Shown: positions 16,585 to 25,977 of the stretch, in pieces
How positions within the stretch are numbered: the first letter of the stretch is position 1
Layout: each line of letters begins with the position of its first letter
Origin: Haloferula luteola
GTDB lineage: Bacteria > Verrucomicrobiota > Verrucomicrobiia > Verrucomicrobiales > Akkermansiaceae
DNA length: 64,000 bases
NCBI RefSeq assembly: GCF_014201715.1
Contig: NZ_JACHFD010000005.1
Location: 124,001-188,000, forward strand
Reading direction: 5' to 3'
The notes under the pieces: generated by a model
What the model saw: only the letters and a program-made list of their open reading frames with translations
Database searches by the model: none
What the model was told of the DNA's origin: nothing
Translations under genes and position numbers: made by a program

Positions 16585-17331
16585 TTATCCGTCACCTTTG
16601 TGATGGGTTTTGCCTTGCTTCCGAGTTCGAAAGAAAGGGAGTTTTTGCTCCCGGAACGCGCAAAAGGTTGCGATCGAAAGAAGGGTGATCGCTGAAATCA
16701 TGGCCTGATCCGCTGGTCCGAGAGCAGGGGAAGTGGTGGTCAACGACACGGGAGATCCGAGTCGTGGGCTCAACCCGAAAAGGTAGTCATCTGTCGGGTA
16801 GAGGTAAGCCGTGTCGAAGTCCTTCCAGACTCCGTCGAGATGCAAGCCATCAAGGGGCCACCGGACTGGGACTTCGGTGTCGAGAGAGGACCAAGAAAGG
16901 ATAGGTTCTCCGGTTGAGGATTCCTCAAGAATGAGGCAAACTTGGCGATGTGGAGTGGAATCATGTTCCAGATGGAGGGGGGAGGCCGTGGTTGAGGAAA
17001 GCGCTTGAGCCGAGGAGTCGGGTTGATGGACTCCGGGCGCGGGGTCAGGGAAAAGTCGACAGCTCCACTTTTGCCCGTTTCCGTAGTGAGAAGAGGCGAG
17101 GCTCCAACTCGCATCCGTGAGAGTTTCACTCTGCTCCAAGCGGTAGAAGACTCCTGGAACTGAGTAGACCGTGATCGCCTTCCACCACAAACCTGAAGAA
17201 TCTTGTAGGGATTCCAGCTTCGATTCGGTGGGCCATTCTCTGGCGAAAAGTGGGGAGAGTGCCATTCCGAGAAATGAAAGTGAGGACACGGCGTTTTTGA
17301 GCCACCTTTGGGAAGTCGTTGGGAGTTTCAT
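16585..17331 (-). CDS. Hypothetical exported protein with C-terminal membrane anchor
   Basis: A 248-residue protein with a signal peptide (WLKNAVSSLSFLGMALSPLFA), a region resembling the discoidin-like or 'SWxLASSHYGNGQKW' style segments seen in verrucomicrobial secreted proteins, and a late hydrophobic segment (AMISAITLLSIATFCAF) followed by a basic tail. That tail arrangement resembles a sorting signal, but no PEP motif is present, so it is not a PEP-CTERM protein. I do not recognise its function. The start at 17331 gives the signal peptide its normal position. Confidence 0.6.
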   Translation of the reverse strand: MKLPTTSQRWLKNAVSSLSFLGMALSPLFAREWPTESKLESLQDSSGLWWKAITVYSVPGVFYRLEQSETLTDASWSLASSHYGNGQKWSCRLFPDPAPGVHQPDSSAQALSSTTASPLHLEHDSTPHRQVCLILEESSTGEPILSWSSLDTEVPVRWPLDGLHLDGVWKDFDTAYLYPTDDYLFGLSPRLGSPVSLTTTSPALGPADQAMISAITLLSIATFCAFREQKLPFFRTRKQGKTHHKGDG

Positions 17332-17725
17332 GGATGGAGGGGGAGAGGAATCGCCGGCTTTGGCGTTCGGCTTAGCCGGATGTTCCGATGGGAAGCGCAA
17401 TGAAATTTCGCAACGAACACATCACGAGTGCTTAATGAAGGTGTTTTTGCCTGGGGGATGGATCTTCTCGAGGGATGGAGGGCCAACCGGGCGGCGGAAT
17501 AAGACCTTCGGTTTCAAAAAACTTTGCGTGGGGTTGGGGGTATTTTTGATAAATGGTTAAGATTTTTTAATAAATCGAAACCACCACATCATGTGTCAAA
17601 ATTGGAAAATGGATACCGTATATAGTGTTTTTCTCCAACAGAGCTTTTCCACGGGTAGACGTTCACTAAGCTGCCTCCTGCCCGGATTCCCTCCTGGGCG
17701 GAACCTCGAACCCACTCCTGTCTGA
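17332..17725. other. 394-base intergenic region, AT-rich in its middle
   Basis: No convincing gene is seen. Bases about 17540-17640 are much richer in A and T than their surroundings and hold possible promoter elements, for example TTGATA at 17546-17551 followed 16 bases later by TAATAA, and TATAGT at 17621-17626. None is a complete consensus pair. The region separates divergent genes, so promoters for smc and for the minus-strand exported protein are expected here. Confidence 0.4.
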
Positions 17726-20700
17726 ATGTATTTAAAATCGCTTGATATCCACGGCTTCAAGTCGTTCGCGGACAAGACGCGGCTGGAGTTTCACCAGGGG
17801 GTGACCGGCATTGTGGGCCCGAATGGATGTGGAAAGTCGAACGTCGTCGACGCCATCCGTTGGGTCCTCGGGGAGACCTCTGCCAAAGCCCTGCGTGGGG
17901 GAGAAATGGCAGACGTCATTTTCAATGGCACCGAACGGCGCAAGCCTCTGGGAATGGCTGAGGTGACCCTGACGATGGCCGACTGTGAAGGCTCCCTGGG
18001 AGTTGACTACAACGAGGTGGCCATCACCCGGCGAGTCTTCCGCGATGGCAAATCGGAGTACCGGATCAATGGCACTTTGTGCCGGCTGAAGGACATCCAC
18101 GACCTCTTCATGGATACGGGGATCGGTCGGACGGCGTACTCGATCATGGCTCAGGGGCAGATCGATCAGATTCTCTCGTCGAAGCCCGAGGAACGTCGGG
18201 CGGTGTTCGAGGAGGCGGCAGGGATCACCAAGTACAAGCGGGAAAAGAAGGATGCGCTGAGAAAGTTGGACTACACGGAGGCCAATTTGTTGCGGGTGAG
18301 TGACGTGCTGGCGGAGCAGGAGCGACGGATGAATTCATTGAAGCGGCAGGTAGCGAAAGCCCGTCGTTATCAGACATTGGCCAACGATGTGCGGGTTTTG
18401 GACACGCATTTGGGGCACAAAAAGTTTGTGGAAATGAGTGCGGCGGCCGCGGAGTTGCGGACGTCGATTCGGTCCCTGGAGATCACGGAAGGGGACTTGG
18501 AGCGAAAGATGGCGCCCAAGGAGGAGGCCGTGGCAGGGGCCCGGGAAGCGGCGAGAAGTTTTGAGGGCTTATTGGCAGAGCGGAGACAGGAGCTCAACGA
18601 GCACCGCAATGCTTTGGCGAGTGCGGAAGGTCGCATTGCTTTCAACATGGAACGGCGCGCCGAGCTCGAAGGCCGGATCGAGCAGAACAAGGCGGAGATC
18701 GATGCAACGCAGGAAAAGCTCGCTCAGCAGGAGTTTGATGTGGTGGCGGCCAATGAGGCCTTGGAGGCGCTGGTGCGTCGGATTGCCGAGATGGAAATTT
18801 CGCTGTCTCAGCAGGAAGAGCAGACGGCTTCCGCGCGCGCTCGCCGGGAAACCTTAGAAGCTGCTCAACGGGAGTCGCGCTCCGAAGCCAATCGGACCCA
18901 GACGGTGATCGCCACGATGCAAGCGAAGATCGAAAGTTCGCTGGCTCAGCTGGAAACGAGCCGTGAGCGGTCCCGTCAGTTGGCGGATGAAGAGCAACGC
19001 CTCCACAACGAGCTGGAAGAGGCGATGATGCAGCGTGACCAGATCGTGCAGGAGCTCGATGAGCATGCGCGAAGGACGCAGGAGCTGGAGGAGAATTTGC
19101 AGCGGGCTGAGCGGCAATATCAGCACGTGAGAGGCGATCTGGATGCTGCTCGAACGGCGGCGGCAGAAGCCCACAAGGTGTTGGCGCAGCGATCTTCGCG
19201 CTTGGAGGTTTTGCGCCAACTGGTGGCGAGTGGTGAAGGTTTTGAGCAGGGCACCCGGAAGGTTCTGGAGGGACTTGGGGAACCGGAACGGTTCCGCTCG
19301 GGAGTCCATGGCGTGCTCGCGGGTTTCATTGAGGCGGAAAAGGAGTGTGCGCGGGCGCTGGAAGCGGCTTTGGGAGGGCATCTTCAGGCGGTTTTGGTCG
19401 AGGATGCCGCCTTGGCGGAGGCGGTGATTGCCCGGCTCACGGAAAAGAAGTTGGGTCAGGCAAAGATTCTCCCACGGGAGTTTGTGACGGCCTCGAATGG
19501 CACGCAGATCGAGACCATTCCAGGGGGCGCCATTGCGTGGGCACTCGACCGGGTCAAGATCGATGAGAAGGTCCGCAGCGTGGTCGAGCGCTTGTTGGAA
19601 CGGGTGCTGATCGTGCCCGATTTGGCGACGGGCATGCGCCTGCGCAAAGATTTTCCAGATGTGTCGATGGCCACCCTCGCGGGGGAGTGGATCGGTGCTG
19701 AGGGAATTGTCTTCGGTGGAGCGGCGGGAGATGGAGCGGTATCGGTCCTGGAGAGGCAGAATGAGGTTCGCGAACTGGAGACCGAAGTGGCGGCGCTGAC
19801 CGAGTCGGAAGCTCAGGCCAAAGCACGGGTGGAGCATTTGGAAGCGGAGTTGAGTCGGCTCCAGGAGGAGCATGAGGTGGCCCGGGACCGAGTGCAGCGG
19901 CACAAGGTGGAACTTTCGACTTTGGAGGGCCAGCGATCGCTGGCCGTGCGAGAGGTCGAAGCGGTGGAGACCAAGCTGGAGAACGTTCGTTGGGAGCGTG
20001 GAGATTTGGACCAGCGGGAAGCCGCGACGCAGGAAAACCGTGGGGCGATGGAGGCGGAGCTTTCCGCTGCGCGGGAGCGCCTGCACGCATGCGAGAGCGA
20101 TCAATCCCGTCTCAACACGGAGTTGGAGGATTCCCGGCGGGATGAGGCGGAGTTGGCGGAGGCCCTCAACGAGGTCCGGACGTCGATCGCCGTGGAGCGC
20201 CGGGCGAAGGAAGCGCAAGAGGCTCAACAGCAGCCCATGGAAGCGCGGCTTGCGGAGTTGCGAGAGATTGCGGTGCGTCGCGAGACGGAGATCGGCGCCT
20301 TCATGCAGAGAATCGAAGCGGCGACCGGTGAAAATGCCGCTTTGGCTGAAGAGGTGGAGCAGCATCGCTGTGAGGCGGAAGATCTGGAGGTGGACATCCA
20401 GGAGCGGATGGGCCAGCGGAACGAGTTGATCGAATCGATCGAGATCGCCGAGCGGGAGCTGACTGAAGTCCGCAAGGGGCATGCTCGGGCTGCTGAGCAG
20501 CGAGGTCGCGAGGAAGTGGCTTTGACCAAGATCGAGCTGCGCCTCGAGAGCCTCGTCAATGCCATCTTGGAGCGTCACAATCTGGAGTTGGCTCACTTCG
20601 AACCGGACGCCCATGCCTTGCTTTCCTGCATTGCGACGCAGAAGTCGAATGGCCGTGGGCGGACGTCGGTGGTCGAATCTTCGGAAGACGGCGAGGACGG

Positions 20701-21508
20701 CGAAGACGCTGACGAGGTGGCAGTGACGGTGGTCGATGGCACCGCGGATGAGGTCGAACTTCCGCCACTGATGGAGGGCGAACCGGATTGGGATTTTGTG
20801 GAGTCCTGCGTCGGGGACTTGAAGCGGCGACTGGATTCGATGGGTCCGGTGAATCTGGATGCGATCGAAGAGTATGAGGAACTCGAAGCGCGTCACAATG
20901 ATGTGAGGAGCAATTACGAGGATCTTGTGAGTTCGAAGGAGGAGTTGCTGCAGGTGATTGAGAAGATCAACGAGGAGACCAAACGTCGCTTCAGCGAAAC
21001 CTTTGCCCAGGTGAAGACGAACTTCCGGGACATGTTCAAGGAGCTGTTTGGCGAGCAAGGCAAGGCGGATTTGCAGTTGGTGGACGAAGAGGATCCACTG
21101 GAATCCGGCATCGAGGTGATTGCCAAGCCGCCTGGTAAAAAGCTCCAGAGCATCACTTTGCTTTCGGGGGGAGAACGTTCCATGACGGCTGTGGCGCTGC
21201 TGTTTTCCATCTACATGATCAAGCCCAGCCCGTTCTGTGTGCTCGATGAGTTGGATGCACCGCTGGACGAGTCGAACATTGGGCGCTTCGTCAAGGTTTT
21301 GGACCGTTTCGTGAACAACTCGCAGTTCATCATCGTGACTCACTCGAAGCGCACGATGGGTCGCGCGGATGTGATGTATGGCGTGACGATGGAGGAATTC
21401 GGGGTGTCCAAGCCGGTGGGCATGCGCTTGACGACAGCGGACCAGCAAACTCCGAAGGGAGAGGCAAAGACCGCAGCTCAACGGGCGGCGCTGCGACTCG
21501 ATGCCTGA
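17726..21508 (+). CDS. smc: Chromosome segregation protein SMC
   Basis: A 1260-residue condensin ATPase. The head halves are at both ends: Walker A GPNGCGKSN (residues 31-39) and Q-loop region VIFNGTERR at the N-terminus, and signature LLSGGERSM plus Walker B FCVLDELDAPLDE at the C-terminus. Two long coiled coils flank a hinge from about residue 500 to 680 (GVHGVLAGFIEAEKECARAL and onward). The protein is longer than the usual 1150-1200 residues, mainly because of an acidic insertion at about residues 985-1020 (SSEDGEDGEDADEVAV). No scpA or scpB gene is in the window. A long hairpin follows the stop codon. Confidence 0.96.
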   Translation: MYLKSLDIHGFKSFADKTRLEFHQGVTGIVGPNGCGKSNVVDAIRWVLGETSAKALRGGEMADVIFNGTERRKPLGMAEVTLTMADCEGSLGVDYNEVAITRRVFRDGKSEYRINGTLCRLKDIHDLFMDTGIGRTAYSIMAQGQIDQILSSKPEERRAVFEEAAGITKYKREKKDALRKLDYTEANLLRVSDVLAEQERRMNSLKRQVAKARRYQTLANDVRVLDTHLGHKKFVEMSAAAAELRTSIRSLEITEGDLERKMAPKEEAVAGAREAARSFEGLLAERRQELNEHRNALASAEGRIAFNMERRAELEGRIEQNKAEIDATQEKLAQQEFDVVAANEALEALVRRIAEMEISLSQQEEQTASARARRETLEAAQRESRSEANRTQTVIATMQAKIESSLAQLETSRERSRQLADEEQRLHNELEEAMMQRDQIVQELDEHARRTQELEENLQRAERQYQHVRGDLDAARTAAAEAHKVLAQRSSRLEVLRQLVASGEGFEQGTRKVLEGLGEPERFRSGVHGVLAGFIEAEKECARALEAALGGHLQAVLVEDAALAEAVIARLTEKKLGQAKILPREFVTASNGTQIETIPGGAIAWALDRVKIDEKVRSVVERLLERVLIVPDLATGMRLRKDFPDVSMATLAGEWIGAEGIVFGGAAGDGAVSVLERQNEVRELETEVAALTESEAQAKARVEHLEAELSRLQEEHEVARDRVQRHKVELSTLEGQRSLAVREVEAVETKLENVRWERGDLDQREAATQENRGAMEAELSAARERLHACESDQSRLNTELEDSRRDEAELAEALNEVRTSIAVERRAKEAQEAQQQPMEARLAELREIAVRRETEIGAFMQRIEAATGENAALAEEVEQHRCEAEDLEVDIQERMGQRNELIESIEIAERELTEVRKGHARAAEQRGREEVALTKIELRLESLVNAILERHNLELAHFEPDAHALLSCIATQKSNGRGRTSVVESSEDGEDGEDADEVAVTVVDGTADEVELPPLMEGEPDWDFVESCVGDLKRRLDSMGPVNLDAIEEYEELEARHNDVRSNYEDLVSSKEELLQVIEKINEETKRRFSETFAQVKTNFRDMFKELFGEQGKADLQLVDEEDPLESGIEVIAKPPGKKLQSITLLSGGERSMTAVALLFSIYMIKPSPFCVLDELDAPLDESNIGRFVKVLDRFVNNSQFIIVTHSKRTMGRADVMYGVTMEEFGVSKPVGMRLTTADQQTPKGEAKTAAQRAALRLDA

Positions 21509-21534
21509 TTGAATTTCCTAGACAGGAGAGGGAC

Positions 21535-21577
21535 GGGGGCGGTTGCGAAGACTCGAGTGAGTCCAGCAGCCGCCCCC
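21535..21577. terminator. Long hairpin between convergent smc and ppnP
   Basis: GGGGGCGGTTGC (21535-21546) pairs with GCAGCCGCCCCC (21566-21577) with a single G-T pair. The loop itself contains GACTC and GAGTC arms. There is no good T tract on either side, so termination could be weak or factor-assisted. Its place between two converging stop codons supports a bidirectional terminator role. Confidence 0.5.
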
Positions 21578-21632
21578 ACATCTTTCCCATACCGGGTGAT
21601 GGGCCCCGTGGGGAAATGTTGGAAAGAAGGCG

Positions 21633-21944
21633 TTACAGGAAACTGCAGACGTAGTGGCAGGGCTCTCCCTCGACGGTGATGGTAAACCCACTCTTGCCAG
21701 GAACTTCGAAGGCCGAGCCTGCGGTGGTGGCGATTGAGCTTTCGGTGCCGTCAAGAACGTGGCTGCAAGATCCAGCAACGATGTCCATGCGTTCGGGGGC
21801 ATCGGTACCGAAGTGATAGGAGCCGGGAAGAATCACACCGAGAGTCTTCTTTTCGCCGGAGGCGGTGAGGAGGGTGTGGGAGATCACTTTGCCATCGAAA
21901 TAGACGTTGGCTTGGGCGAGAGCAGTGACATTGGGGAATTCCAT
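21633..21944 (-). CDS. ppnP: Pyrimidine/purine nucleoside phosphorylase (PpnP, DUF1255)
   Basis: A 103-residue small cupin-like protein. The pattern [61 protein letters not shown] matches E. coli PpnP/YaiE end to end, and the length is normal. PpnP phosphorolyses several nucleosides to free base and ribose 1-phosphate. The ATG at 21944 (MEFPNVTAL) is chosen because upstream residues of the open frame have no family match. Its 5' end faces the divergent helicase gene. Confidence 0.92.
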   Translation of the reverse strand: MEFPNVTALAQANVYFDGKVISHTLLTASGEKKTLGVILPGSYHFGTDAPERMDIVAGSCSHVLDGTESSIATTAGSAFEVPGKSGFTITVEGEPCHYVCSFL

Positions 21945-22068
21945 GCGCCGTTCCCTACGCCTTCGGGATTCGCGGGTCAATGGGGCTGAGGAAGATGTCA
22001 GGGATTTGGAGGTGGGATTTCGAGAAATCGAGAGGAACGACCGCTTTCCAAGCGAAGGGTTCCCGCCC

Positions 22069-24210
22069 ATGGTCGCACCGCCCATGGCTGTTCTCGATCC
22101 TACTGCACTTGGAAATCCGTCGGATAACGACGCGGTACTGGAGGCATTTCTCGAATACCTGCTCAGCGCGGGAATCGAGCCCTATGACCACCAGGAGAAT
22201 GCGATTCTGGAACTGTTCGCCGGGAAGAACGTGATCTTGAACACGCCGACAGGGTCAGGGAAATCACTGGTAGCGATGGCGATGCAATTCCGTGCGATCT
22301 GCCTGGGTCGACGCTCGTACTACACGGTTCCGATCAAGGCATTGGCGAACGAGAAGTTCCTTTCCTTGTGTCGCACATTCGGGCCGGAGAGAGTCGGCAT
22401 GATCACGGGGGATGCCACGGTCAATCCCTCGGCTCCGGTGATTTGCTGCACGGCGGAAATTCTCTCCAATTTGGCTCTGCGCGAGGGCTCGAGAGCCGAG
22501 GTGGATGATGTGATCATGGACGAGTTCCACTATTACTCGGACAAAGAGCGCGGCGTGGCGTGGCAGGTGCCTTTGCTGACCTTGCCACAGGCGACGTTCC
22601 TGCTGATGTCGGCGACCTTAGGCGATACTGGGTTTTTCGAGAAGGAGCTGACAGCCTTGAATGGGGCTCCAACGGCCCTGGTGAAGTCGGAAGAGCGACC
22701 GGTGCCACTTGAATTTGAATACAGCCTCACTCTGCTAGAAGAGCGAGTGGAGGAATTGGTGAACGCGAACCGAGCGCCGATTTATTTGGTTCATTTCACC
22801 CAGCGCAGTTGTGCGGAGACGGCGCAAAAGCTGATGAGCCGCAATTTCTGCTCGAAGGAGGAGAAGGCGCGGATTGCCGAACTTTTGGAAGATGCGGATT
22901 TCAAGAGCCCCTATGGTAAGGAGATCAAAAAGCTGCTGAGGCATGGCCTAGGCATTCACCACGCGGGCCTCTTGCCGAAGTATCGAGTCCTAGTGGAGCG
23001 ATTGGCGCAGGAGGGGTTGCTGAAAGTGATTTGCGGAACCGACACACTGGGCGTGGGGGTGAATGTGCCGATCCGCACCGTCCTTTTCACCCAGCTATTC
23101 AAGTTCGGTGGTGATCGGACCAACACGCTGGCGGTGCGCGATTTCAAGCAGATATGCGGTCGGGCAGGGCGACGGGGGTTTGATGATATCGGGTATGTGG
23201 TGGCGCAGGCACCGGAATATGTCATCGAGAACAAAAAGGCTGAAGAGAAAGCCGCCGCCAAGGGAGGGAAGAGCAAGGCGATGAAAAAGCGGCCGCCGGA
23301 GAAGGGCTTCGTCAATTGGGATGACAAGACCTTCCAAAAACTGCAGGAGTCCCCTCCCGAACGCTTGCAGTCTCAATTTCGCATCAGTCACGGGATGTTG
23401 CTCAATGTACTTGGGCGTGAGAATGAAGATGGGTGTGAGGCGTTGAGAAGACTGATCCGCCAGTGCCATGAGACGCCCGCAGGGAAGAAAGCGCTCCGAC
23501 GTCGGGGGTTTGAATTGTTCAAGGCGCTGGTTCACGGGGGCGTGTTGCGGATTTTGCCAAAGGAAGAGCGAACGGGGCCCGTAAAGGTAGTGCTGCAAGA
23601 GCAACTGCCCGAAGATTTTTCGATGCACCAGACTCTGGGGTTGTGGTTGTTGGATACGCTGCCTCAGCTGGATCCGGAAGATGGCAACTATGCTCTCCAG
23701 TTGTTGTCTTTGGTGGAGTCCATTCTTGAAGATCCGGCAGCGGTTTTGAAGAAGCAGGTCGACAAAGCCAAGGGAGAGCTGCTGGCGGAATTGAAGGCGG
23801 AAGGCTTGGAATACGAGGAGCGCATGGAGCGGTTGATGGAGGTCGAGCATCCCAAGCCGGGGAAGGAGTTCATCTACGCGACCTACAACGAATTTGTGCT
23901 CAAACATCCATGGGCAAAGGAGGCCGGAGTGCGGCCGAAGTCGGTCGCTCGGGAAATGGTGGAACGTTGGGAAAGCTTTGAAGATTACGTGAAGCGCTAT
24001 GGTCTCGAGCGCAGCGAAGGTGTGCTATTGCGGTATCTTTCGGAGGTTTGGAAAGTGCTTGTGCAGACGATTCCACCCGCCCTCAAAACCGACGAATTGG
24101 ACAAGGCTGAGGCGTTGTTGGAAGAGACCGTGAGAGGAGTGGATTCGAGTCTGATCGATGAATGGGAGAAGATGCGTGAGCTATCGTTAGCGGAGCAGGA
24201 ATCATCTTGA
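22069..24210 (+). CDS. Ski2-like DEAD/DEAH-box helicase, DUF3516 type
   Basis: A 713-residue superfamily 2 helicase. Visible motifs are I (TPTGSGKS), Ia ([11 protein letters not shown]), Ib ([20 protein letters not shown]), II as MDEFHYY, III as MSATLGD, a middle [13 protein letters not shown] ([13 protein letters not shown]) and VI ([12 protein letters not shown]). The Ski2-like layout and the C-terminal region ([16 protein letters not shown], later [18 protein letters not shown]) match the DUF3516 group best known from actinobacteria. It may unwind structured RNA, but its substrate is unknown. The ATG at 22069 has GAAGGG about ten bases upstream. Residues from longer frames are unlike the family. 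Confidence 0.85.
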   Translation: MVAPPMAVLDPTALGNPSDNDAVLEAFLEYLLSAGIEPYDHQENAILELFAGKNVILNTPTGSGKSLVAMAMQFRAICLGRRSYYTVPIKALANEKFLSLCRTFGPERVGMITGDATVNPSAPVICCTAEILSNLALREGSRAEVDDVIMDEFHYYSDKERGVAWQVPLLTLPQATFLLMSATLGDTGFFEKELTALNGAPTALVKSEERPVPLEFEYSLTLLEERVEELVNANRAPIYLVHFTQRSCAETAQKLMSRNFCSKEEKARIAELLEDADFKSPYGKEIKKLLRHGLGIHHAGLLPKYRVLVERLAQEGLLKVICGTDTLGVGVNVPIRTVLFTQLFKFGGDRTNTLAVRDFKQICGRAGRRGFDDIGYVVAQAPEYVIENKKAEEKAAAKGGKSKAMKKRPPEKGFVNWDDKTFQKLQESPPERLQSQFRISHGMLLNVLGRENEDGCEALRRLIRQCHETPAGKKALRRRGFELFKALVHGGVLRILPKEERTGPVKVVLQEQLPEDFSMHQTLGLWLLDTLPQLDPEDGNYALQLLSLVESILEDPAAVLKKQVDKAKGELLAELKAEGLEYEERMERLMEVEHPKPGKEFIYATYNEFVLKHPWAKEAGVRPKSVAREMVERWESFEDYVKRYGLERSEGVLLRYLSEVWKVLVQTIPPALKTDELDKAEALLEETVRGVDSSLIDEWEKMRELSLAEQESS

Positions 24211-24300
24211 TGACACGGAAATCCACATTCATGGCTTGAAACATTCCCTTCATTCTCGGGGGCTTGACAGATTGAATCCCAGAAGGGCTTTTTGTCTGAG

Positions 24301-25905
24301 ATGAACGGAATGAAGGGTCGATGGGCCACCGGAGGTGCCGTCTTGGCGATTTCAGGAGCATTGATTTCCTGTGAGGATGAGGAGTTGAAGAAGGCGCATC
24401 TTCAAACACAGCAGCAACTCCAAAAGATGGAGGAGAAGGTTGAAGCCTTGGAGGCGGATTTGAAGAAATCCGATGAGGTCGTGGATGCGGGAGAGAGGCG
24501 GCTGGCCGAGATCCAACAGCAGTTGGACTCCGCGCTACGCCAGAATGAAAGCTTGGTCAGCGAGAAGGAAGGTCTGGTGCGTCAACTGGAGGATGCTCAG
24601 GAGGATTTCCAAAAGCTTCGTCAAGACCAGTCGGATCAGGCTGCCTCCCTGTGGGCGTCGGCGGAAGGTGAGAAATTTGACCGGGTTCGCACTCAGGATG
24701 GGAAGAGCTTCGAGGAAGTAACGATTCGCGAAATTAGCCAAGCTGGGGTCAAAATTCGGCACCGGAATGGGTCGGCGACCTTAAGTTTTGACCAAGTTCC
24801 GACCGATTGGCTGAACCGATATGGTCTGAAAAATGCGGCTGTGGAGGCGAAGGCCAGCGAGGTGGCGGCCGCGGAGCCGACGACAGAAAGGTCCATGGAG
24901 GTGGGTGAGCATGGTTTGCCCAAAGCGGTGCTGAACTCGATGGTGATGATCGAGGGCGACCAAGGGAAGGGGAGTGGCTTCATTTGCCGGGTTGACGGAG
25001 GCTATTATGTTTACACGGCGGCCCATGTGTTGAGTGGCCAATCCCGCTTGGAAGTGAAGCTGGTGAGTGGTCAGGTGTTGCGGGAGTTCGCTTATTTGGA
25101 AGCATCGGAGAGTGCGGATTTGGTGCGTTTGCGGCTTTCGCATCCGGTGAATGATTTCCTCGAGGTTGCTAGCGGAAAGGGCGCGGAAGAGCCCGCGCTT
25201 GGGGTCAAGGTGGTAGCGATTGGAGATAGTGGGGGGCTTAGCACGGTAACCCGCCTGAATGGAAAGGTCGCAGGTGTGGGTACGGGCCAGCTGGAGATCG
25301 ACAATCAGGTCATCCAAGGGAACAGCGGAGGGCCTGTTCTTCTGGAGAACTGCTGGAAAGTGGCCGGTTTGGTAACGCATGGCGTCCAGAACCGGGATGA
25401 TGTCTTTTCCGCGGGGACTCGATTTGCCCAAGTTCGCCGGTTCGCCTGTCGTCTGGATCTCCCCCATCGGTGGCGGCAGCTATCCGTCTCTGATTTCCTG
25501 GGCGAGGCGAAACGGATCGATGAATTGGACCGGGTGACGCGACTGGTCTTTGCCCTTGCGGCGCTGACACCAACGCAGGCTGGCCTGCGTCTCGATACTC
25601 AAATGAAGGGCGGCATGACGGTCTTGAGCATCTTCGAAGAGAACAAGGAAATGCGAGTGGTTCGCCAACTGATGCAGATGAACCGTGAGCTGGCGGAGAA
25701 AAAGCTCCTGACCAGTGAGAAGGATCTGATCAAAAAATACCGGGAGATCTACTACAGTGCTCTAAACGGTTCCAAGGGCCAAGCGGACGAGTTCGCACCG
25801 GAGCGTTACAGCTACTATCACCGTGAGTCGGCGAAGGCGTCCAAGGAGTGGCGTTTGAAAGCGAATCAATTGCTCGCGGCCCAGGTCCGGAATCTCAATA
25901 GCTGA
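24301..25905 (+). CDS. Lipoprotein with coiled coil and trypsin-like protease domain
   Basis: A 534-residue protein. A lipoprotein signal ends in LISC (C24). Residues about 30-115 form a coiled coil. A small beta module (GKSFEEVTIREISQAGVKI) follows. The protease domain has a plausible catalytic triad: H242 in YTAAHVLSG, D273 in ESADLVRL and S342 in QGNSGGPV, as in trypsin/HtrA-like enzymes. No PDZ domain is seen; the C-terminal 150 residues are helical and unfamiliar. The ATG at 24301 follows AGAAGGG by 13 bases; a TTG at 24292 is an alternative. It probably acts in the periplasm or at the outer membrane. Confidence 0.8.
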   Translation: MNGMKGRWATGGAVLAISGALISCEDEELKKAHLQTQQQLQKMEEKVEALEADLKKSDEVVDAGERRLAEIQQQLDSALRQNESLVSEKEGLVRQLEDAQEDFQKLRQDQSDQAASLWASAEGEKFDRVRTQDGKSFEEVTIREISQAGVKIRHRNGSATLSFDQVPTDWLNRYGLKNAAVEAKASEVAAAEPTTERSMEVGEHGLPKAVLNSMVMIEGDQGKGSGFICRVDGGYYVYTAAHVLSGQSRLEVKLVSGQVLREFAYLEASESADLVRLRLSHPVNDFLEVASGKGAEEPALGVKVVAIGDSGGLSTVTRLNGKVAGVGTGQLEIDNQVIQGNSGGPVLLENCWKVAGLVTHGVQNRDDVFSAGTRFAQVRRFACRLDLPHRWRQLSVSDFLGEAKRIDELDRVTRLVFALAALTPTQAGLRLDTQMKGGMTVLSIFEENKEMRVVRQLMQMNRELAEKKLLTSEKDLIKKYREIYYSALNGSKGQADEFAPERYSYYHRESAKASKEWRLKANQLLAAQVRNLNS

Positions 25906-25940
25906 GACCTGGGACCTGCTGCAGAACGGGAGTCATCATG

Positions 25941-25968
25941 CCCTGAACCTACCGCGGTGGGTTCAGGG
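25941..25968. terminator. Hairpin between convergent genes
   Basis: CCCTGAACC (25941-25949) pairs with GGTTCAGGG (25960-25968). It lies between the stop codons of the lipoprotein protease gene and the methyltransferase gene. No T tract follows on either strand, so its strength as a terminator is uncertain. Confidence 0.5.
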
Positions 25969-25977
25969 TGGATGGTT

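Noticed and set aside
17540-17640. A defined smc promoter
   Set aside because: Several AT-rich hexamers are present, but no -35/-10 pair with good sequence and spacing stands out.
18854-21481. An 875-codon open frame on the minus strand within smc
   Set aside because: It is antisense to SMC coiled coil and hinge. The predicted protein is rich in L, H, R and Q without any domain, which is a mirror of the SMC codon pattern.
24264-24292. TTGACA at 24264 as a promoter of the protease lipoprotein gene
   Set aside because: No acceptable -10 hexamer lies 16-18 bases downstream; that place holds the AGAAGGG ribosome-binding site and a T-run.
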